Shown one piece after another: positions 7,401 to 8,622 of a DNA stretch of 8,622 bases; position 1 is the first letter of the stretch, and every line of letters begins with the position of its first letter. The position numbers and the translations under genes are program-made. The notes below the pieces were generated by a model, which made no database searches, had not been told where the DNA came from, and saw nothing but the letters and a program-made list of their open reading frames with translations. The DNA is from JBGTKH01 sp041744735 (lineage in GTDB: Bacteria; Planctomycetota; Planctomycetia; Pirellulales; Pirellulaceae), in NCBI GenBank assembly GCA_041744735.1, contig JBGTKH010000157.1, positions 1-8,622 on the forward strand, given 5' to 3'.

Positions 7401-7662
7401 CAAGTCCACCCGCCCCAGCGAGGATCAAGGGGAGTTTCGCGCTCCTGGCAGGAGTGCTGGCCGGCGGCAGGAATCCGGGGCTGGGCGCACTTCCCAGATC
7501 CACGGGCTGCGAAAAGATGTCCTCTGGGGTCGGCGAAGGTGATCCCTGCGGCTCAATGGCTTGGAGCGTTCCCTGACAGGAGGTGCAGTTGGGCCACTGC
7601 GTCAGCCCGTCCCGCATTCGAAACTTTTTGCCGCACGCTTCGCACTGAACGATGACACTCAC
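4444..7662 (-). CDS. Zinc-ribbon, single-pass membrane, WD40-like beta-propeller protein
   Basis: The product is 1072 residues. A zinc ribbon at the N-terminus has cysteines at 7, 10, 26 and 29 (CxxC-x15-CxxC), like the MJ0042-type finger. One membrane segment spans about 77-100, with basic residues before it (R73, K76), suggesting the zinc ribbon is cytoplasmic and the rest lies across the membrane. A proline/alanine-rich linker runs from about 105 to 205. From about 210 to 920 there are WD40-like blades with motifs such as 'ALSADGKQLALA' (267-278), 'AFSPDGKELAMAGG' (415-428) and 'IWRFDLATGQ' (436-445). The last 150 residues form a separate C-terminal module of unknown role. No enzyme motif is visible. 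Similar architectures are common in planctomycetes without known function. The start is GTG at 7662, supported by GGAGAA 5 nt upstream; a nearby ATG at 7676 is out of frame. The gene converges with the exoprotein gene and diverges from the peroxiredoxin gene. Confidence 0.85.
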   Translation of the reverse strand: MSVIVQCEACGKKFRMRDGLTQWPNCTSCQGTLQAIEPQGSPSPTPEDIFSQPVDLGSAPSPGFLPPASTPARSAKLPLILAGAGGLGLLLMVVLTIWLLSGDSEPVPPNSQVAVATDDGSQLPPTPAPAVVPEVVPAKPAPKPAPAIIPPEPQKQPVPLPAPNEQPKPNNNPRPLVPPGPPAINPIQAARKIVADPPAVGAPPGPTARLNFISPAPIFRVIRSSAPSAYFAAVVPLEKAIVIGDLTQGLRGPIITPSFSFNKERGALSADGKQLALAAQVGNHVDVVILNALDGSTRQTIPFEPSDRVVSLLFAGDDKIVVGVASNNTRGEPWIGTWNVSTGERVSLIPLPAPISDKYNPQNFNVERLAVTPGGKFVACVFRQKASLFEIATGQWAGAFQGVFQQPANADSVIAFSPDGKELAMAGGEQLPGAQIWRFDLATGQNISQSTVQIGDFKQVGSNPPKHLEYIPSLNSILLNGQFIVDYSSGRVVHSMDQFLAQPPLVAGDCVVGVTDGDNLKVVAVRLPMEQLAARIGTFNRGGTLTDSVVGEAKRGSLAGVRRLELPAADLAWSVPAIERPARTSGPKVLHLPAVFKGVGGSSSRGTYGLPIFSATGSHIAWLPYQAGAKSKLFSVDATSGKASGDIEMPPETRSLDISHDGSLIIVGSGKSRYLHAEESMERLELYFMQQQKMLLAWRVDTTNPPPPERPDPNRFTDAWFITKSQVLTRMEGGSLVLWKLPEVQAQWVLEAEKLAVVDFTPDRQIVQLNLGPRRQHAWLDVETGDWKGVLPLENEIDTSLALSPDGTRYARLSPNSQTNIWQLTLGDLPSGEQTAQFDVPYSNRIRWLDERFLLSEPTVIIDSHTGMPHCKAEGNGWRIRATDGTFWLFLDSKTDPILTRTTFPQPAILAKLRTLPAAPIKPVLGPGSRVALGNGFKTDPEAMKQHAVAFEKRGWIMDQSASLKLNFTAQQEAARTETFRDTSGRTQTVSVPGPYKTHSSITDASGKVLWKAEGSTLGSAAPSVAVLQGNETLQERVTPPPAAPEARVGNFPHTIFGTDWYPQLPVVSFLD

Positions 7663-7667
7663 GCTGG

Positions 7668-7673
7668 TTCTCC
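7668..7673 (-). promoter_or_regulatory. Ribosome binding site supporting the GTG start at 7662
   Basis: On the minus strand this reads GGAGAA and ends 5 nt before the GTG codon at 7662-7660. No ATG lies close by in this frame, so the site decides the start. Confidence 0.7.
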
Positions 7674-7841
7674 ATGAGTAACCGAGATGGGGGGCATTCT
7701 CGCAACCCTCGGCACGGATCGCAACTATGGAATCTTGTTTCGCTTCCGTTCAATCTTAGTCAGAAATCTGGCGCTCTCCTCAGATCACGATGGCATCTTT
7801 ACCAGTAGCGGTGTTTTTGACCAATCAGGCACTCATCGAAT

Positions 7842-7847
7842 GGAGAG
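7842..7847 (+). promoter_or_regulatory. Ribosome binding site of the peroxiredoxin gene
   Basis: GGAGAG ends 6 nt before ATG 7854, a standard distance. The 191-bp divergent region upstream (7663-7853) must hold promoters for both flanking genes, but I could not pick a convincing -35/-10 pair on either strand. TTGACC at 7817-7822 is the nearest -35-like hexamer and has no matching -10. Confidence 0.7.
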
Positions 7848-7853
7848 CAATCT

Positions 7854-8486
7854 ATGTTGCGCAAATTCTTGCCGGCAATCGGTTTAGGAATGGTTCTGCT
7901 ATCAGTTACGAGTCTGACCGCCTCTGCCCAAACGCTTAAGGTGGGCGATGTCGTCCCCAAGTTTGAAGTTACGGACGACCAAGGCGAAGCATGGAATTCG
8001 GACGATCACATCGGCAAGCGAGTGGTGATCTTGTACTTCTATCCCAGTGACTTCGCCTTCTGTTGCACGCGGCAAGCAGAGCGTTACCGCGATGCGCAGC
8101 CTGAATTGGCGAAACTGAACGCCGAGATTATCGGAATCAGCTGTGACTGCCAGGAATCGCATGCGGCGTTCAAAGCGGCCCATCGACTGAACTTTGCACT
8201 GTTAGCCGACTCAGATGGCGGCGTCGCGCGGCAGTTTGGCGTCCCGCTCCGTCGAGGTGGCAAGGCGATGGTTCACGATGCAGCGGGCCAAGCGGTCACG
8301 GATGCTCAGGGCGATATTCAGCAATTCTCCCGCGATTGGACGGCGGCACGTTGGACGTTCGTCATCGGCACCGATGGTCGAGTGCTCCATCGCGACACAA
8401 CGGTTTCGCCGGTGAGCGATAGTAAGAAGATGCTCGAATTCGCCCGCAACCTGGCCATCTCACAGATTTGTTTTCGTTCCCGCTGA
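7854..8486 (+). CDS. Exported peroxiredoxin-like (AhpC/TSA, redoxin) protein with altered active site
   Basis: The product is 210 residues. Residues 1-25 form a typical signal peptide: basic start, hydrophobic core, and an 'ASA' cleavage site before Q26. The mature part has a thioredoxin-like peroxiredoxin fold, opening with 'LKVGDVVPKFEVTDDQG' (28-44). The active-site loop is 'YFYPSDFAFCCTRQ' (61-74). Aligned with the usual PxxxTxxC motif, P64 and the peroxidatic cysteine C71 are kept but the Thr/Ser is Ala68. The BCP-type resolving cysteine expected at position 76 is Glu. Other cysteines are C70, C97, C99 (CxC) and C206. The conserved arginine is probably R166 in 'ARWTFVIGTDGRV'. The likely role is reducing peroxides outside the cytoplasm, or a redox role that has lost classical peroxidase chemistry. 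The start is ATG 7854 with a good ribosome binding site. A sigma factor gene follows 51 bp downstream. Confidence 0.85.
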   Translation: MLRKFLPAIGLGMVLLSVTSLTASAQTLKVGDVVPKFEVTDDQGEAWNSDDHIGKRVVILYFYPSDFAFCCTRQAERYRDAQPELAKLNAEIIGISCDCQESHAAFKAAHRLNFALLADSDGGVARQFGVPLRRGGKAMVHDAAGQAVTDAQGDIQQFSRDWTAARWTFVIGTDGRVLHRDTTVSPVSDSKKMLEFARNLAISQICFRSR

Positions 8487-8537
8487 AGAAACCGACATAC
8501 TGGACCCATCCCGGCCCGCTCCAGCGCGAGAATCTGC

Positions 8538-8622
8538 ATGAACCTGATTGCGGCCGATACTGGCGAATGTTTTGAGCGACATCGGGCCTATCTCAGGTTG
8601 TTGGCCTACGCCCATTTGCGTG
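8538..8622 (+). CDS. ECF-type RNA polymerase sigma factor, 5' fragment only
   Basis: Twenty-eight codons are visible before the window ends; the rest of the gene lies outside. The segment 'CFERHRAYLRLLAYAHLR' (residues 11-28) resembles the start of sigma region 2 in planctomycete ECF sigma factors, where a motif like 'FRPYLRLLARxQL' opens the domain. If so, the protein directs RNA polymerase to a set of target promoters. The ribosome binding site is weak: only GAGAA at 8528-8532, 5 nt before the ATG. The gene begins 51 bp after the peroxiredoxin stop on the same strand, so read-through is possible. The call rests on a short segment and could be wrong. Confidence 0.55.
   Translation, partial: MNLIAADTGECFERHRAYLRLLAYAHLR

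Overview
The window reads as chromosomal DNA of a planctomycete, most likely a Pirellula-like member; this is inferred from gene content alone. The supporting features are an exoprotein with the planctomycete N-terminal 'LEPR' motif and a planctomycete-type C-terminal tail, a remnant of the WYL regulator type common in that phylum, a zinc-ribbon/transmembrane/beta-propeller protein, and the start of a probable ECF sigma factor gene.

Layout, left to right. Positions 45-1112 (minus) encode a polytopic membrane protein of the YbhN/UPF0104 (LPG_synthase_TM, flippase-like) family, starting at TTG. Divergent from it is a tRNA-Ala gene with anticodon GGC (1266-1338), preceded by a plausible sigma-70-type promoter and followed by a hairpin. 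Directly after comes a broken WYL-type regulator (1394-1607) that has lost its beginning, is frameshifted at a conserved motif and ends soon afterwards. About 440 bp without a credible gene follow; this stretch holds a perfect 10-bp inverted repeat at 1948-1978.

Positions 2050-4221 (plus) encode a 723-residue predicted surface or secreted protein: LEPR motif, seven delta-60 repeat units (probably a beta-propeller), RTX-like glycine/aspartate repeats and a planctomycete tail. Convergent with it, 4444-7662 (minus) encodes a 1072-residue protein with a zinc ribbon, one membrane segment, a proline-rich linker and a large WD40-like propeller. Divergent from that is an exported peroxiredoxin-like protein (7854-8486, plus) with an altered active site. 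The first 28 codons of a probable ECF sigma factor gene run off the right edge (8538-8622).

The genes do not form one obvious pathway. Most are transcribed divergently or convergently, and the only possible co-transcribed pair is peroxiredoxin plus sigma factor (51-bp gap). I found no CRISPR array, complete insertion sequence, phage module or clear new defence system. The items most worth a second look are the altered peroxiredoxin active site, the LEPR exoprotein without a normal signal peptide, the inverted repeat in its leader and the regulator remnant beside the tRNA.
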